From Mesobacillus selenatarsenatis SF-1 (GTDB lineage: Bacteria > Bacillota > Bacilli > Bacillales > Cytobacillaceae), in contig NZ_BASE01000004.1 in assembly GCF_000813125.1 (NCBI RefSeq), positions 58,051 through 122,050 on the forward strand: 64,000 nucleotides of DNA, in the 5' to 3' direction. The notes below the pieces were generated by a model. That model was not told the origin of the DNA, did no database searches, and saw only the letters and a list, made by a program, of their open reading frames with translations. Positions 63,064 through 64,000 of this stretch are shown here, one piece after another (position 1 is the first letter of the stretch; each line of letters opens with the position of its first letter). A program made the position numbers and the translations under genes.

Positions 63064-63696
63064 ATTAATCCCTACCTGGCATTATCCTGAAATTTTTTAT
63101 TATTTTATAGAAAACTATCAAACATAAAGTTCATAACATAAAACAACAAAATATTAGCCCAAAATTAAAGTTTTAAATAGATATCGAATTTCCCCAGACC
63201 AAAAACGGTTTGCTTTCCAATGTGGACGGCTGCACATAGCTGGAGCAATGGAAGTTATTCAATATAAGACTATTATACTAGGTTATTAAGGTAAGTAGTA
63301 CCATAAATGGAAATACCTCAATTAAGACTATGGATAGGTTAATATTTTAAAAAACCAAAGGATTGTCTCGGAACAAGCCACTTAATTTTAAAATTTTTCC
63401 TCGAGGTAAAAATAACTTTATTTATAAGAATAAAGCATAATACTTGTGAATATATTCCTGAATTTACTCACTGGACATAGGGTCGGTTCAAATAATAGTA
63501 GATATTTGCTAATTCGAGAAGCATAGGGCTAAAAGAGTCTAGGGGAAGGATAATAAGGAGATCAACACAGAATAATTATGAGAGCCTTATCCTTTTGTGG
63601 ATAAGGCCCTTTTAGCAGCGATATAGTATTCAACTAGTTGGAATGCTATATCGCTTCGATAATGAGACTCAACAACCGTCTCGTGTTTCTTCTAAA
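63064..63696. other. 633-bp gap with three successive hairpins
   Basis: No gene is recognised. The left part is AT-rich. At the right end lie three inverted repeats: GCCTTATCC/GGATAAGGC (63584-63607), AGCGATATAGTATTC/GAATGCTATATCGCT (63617-63655, one G-T pair, AACTAGTT in the loop) and GAGAC/GTCTC (63664-63682). The last could terminate the LPDTA gene on the minus strand. None has a long T-run. Confidence 0.55.
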
Positions 63697-64000
63697 CTAC
63701 TCTGTTATTTCTTTCTTTTTCCTATTGAAGTAGAATGTTGTACCTGCTGCTATTAGGAGCAAGCCTAGTAAAAGTATATTATATATATTTGAAGCTGTAT
63801 CAGGTAAAGAGTTTCCCTCGCCATCATTGTCACCAGGTTGGTCGGTTGATGAATCTTCACCATCATTGTCTCCAGGCTGGTCAGTAGATGGATCTTCACC
63901 ATCATTGTCTCCAGGCTGGTCGGTTGTTGGATCTTCACTTCCGGAACCATCCACTGTTATCGATACATTATCCAGAAAAACAGTTGTTGCAGCATTTCCG
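63697..64000 (-). CDS. Sortase-anchored surface protein, 3' end only
   Basis: The final ~100 codons of a wall protein whose gene continues past base 64000. The visible part starts with AATTVFLDNVSITV, like the last strand of a galactose-binding/CBM beta-sandwich. Three 13-residue acidic repeats follow (STDQPGDNDGEDP type; 63820-63936). It ends with the sortase signal SLPDTAS, a hydrophobic helix and the basic tail FNRKKK. LPDTA/LPDTS motifs suit the class D sortase of Bacillus. It differs from the window's other surface proteins, which use CWB2 repeats. Confidence 0.88.
   Translation of the reverse strand, partial: GNAATTVFLDNVSITVDGSGSEDPTTDQPGDNDGEDPSTDQPGDNDGEDSSTDQPGDNDGEGNSLPDTASNIYNILLLGLLLIAAGTTFYFNRKKKEITE
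63820..63936 (-). repeat. 39-bp coding tandem repeat (three units)
   Basis: Three units of 13 codons (Glu-Asp-Pro/Ser-Ser/Thr-Thr-Asp-Gln-Pro-Gly-Asp-Asn-Asp-Gly) form the wall-spanning linker before the sorting signal. They are nearly identical at the DNA level, so the copy number may vary between strains. Confidence 0.85.

Noticed and set aside
63596..63604. Exact DnaA 9-mer
   Set aside because: A single copy that forms part of a hairpin arm (GGATAAGGC). There is no cluster, so it is probably coincidental.
1..64000. CRISPR array, transposons, prophage or tRNA/rRNA genes
   Set aside because: I found no regularly spaced direct repeats with unique spacers, no transposase or integrase motifs, and no tRNA-like cloverleaf with CCA. 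The 51-bp array is contiguous without spacers.

Overview
The window looks like a low-GC Bacillaceae chromosome, Bacillus/Mesobacillus-like. The evidence is the comFA-degV-sda-degU-degS / yvyE-tagV-tagO gene order (close to the B. subtilis comFA...tagO segment), strong AGGAGG-type ribosome sites, frequent TTG/GTG starts, and A-runs plus hairpins as terminators. Taxonomy rests on synteny and remembered family sequences, not on a search.

Layout. (1) 1-9022: competence and regulation (comFA 5' end, degV, the small sporulation checkpoint gene sda, degU, degS), then divergently yvyE, an LCP ligase (tagV), a GT4 glycosyltransferase and tagO. The comFA/degV gap holds four exact DnaA boxes and a structured dispersed repeat. 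The degV/sda gap holds a 51-bp tandem repeat array. (2) 9067-14087: wall or capsule polymer genes on the minus strand (flippase, GT2, UDP-glucose dehydrogenase, gtaB). (3) 14272-44891: an unusually dense cluster of nine secreted proteins that each carry three cell-wall-binding type 2 (CWB2) repeats. They are a LytB/SpoIID-like protein, an amidase, an NlpC/P60 protein, an LRR protein, two subtilases, a possible alpha-toroid enzyme, a C39-like protease and a bifunctional nucleotidase. A GT2-polymerase-GT4 polysaccharide operon, a secreted PIG-L deacetylase and galE are interspersed. (4) 45289-50137: a second LCP ligase (tagU), three genes of unknown role with secretion-effector-like features, and an M48 membrane protease. 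(5) 50276-63063: a probable conflict/defence island. It contains a four-gene operon (HEPN/DUF4145-like pseudokinase, active Ser/Thr kinase, 42-aa microprotein, UPF1-like SF1 helicase), a divergent SAM-HEPN-STAND-TPR protein, and a convergent fusion of a DHH-type phosphoesterase to a CorA-like two-helix membrane channel. (6) 63697-64000: the 3' end of a sortase-anchored (LPDTA) protein.

How it may work together (inference): TagO primes a lipid-linked glycan. GtaB, Ugd and GalE supply UDP-Glc, UDP-GlcA and UDP-Gal. The glycosyltransferases, flippase and polymerase build the chain, and the LCP enzymes attach it to peptidoglycan. CWB2 repeats are known in Clostridioides difficile to bind a wall polymer, so the nine CWB2 proteins may be anchored by a polymer made by neighbouring genes. 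This is an analogue of the C. difficile cwp/PSII locus inside a Bacillaceae tag/lyt region. The most unusual points are CWB2 triplets spliced inside two catalytic domains, the DHH-CorA fusion, and the kinase/pseudokinase/helicase operon with its symmetric leader.

No tRNA, rRNA, CRISPR array, transposase or integrase was recognised.
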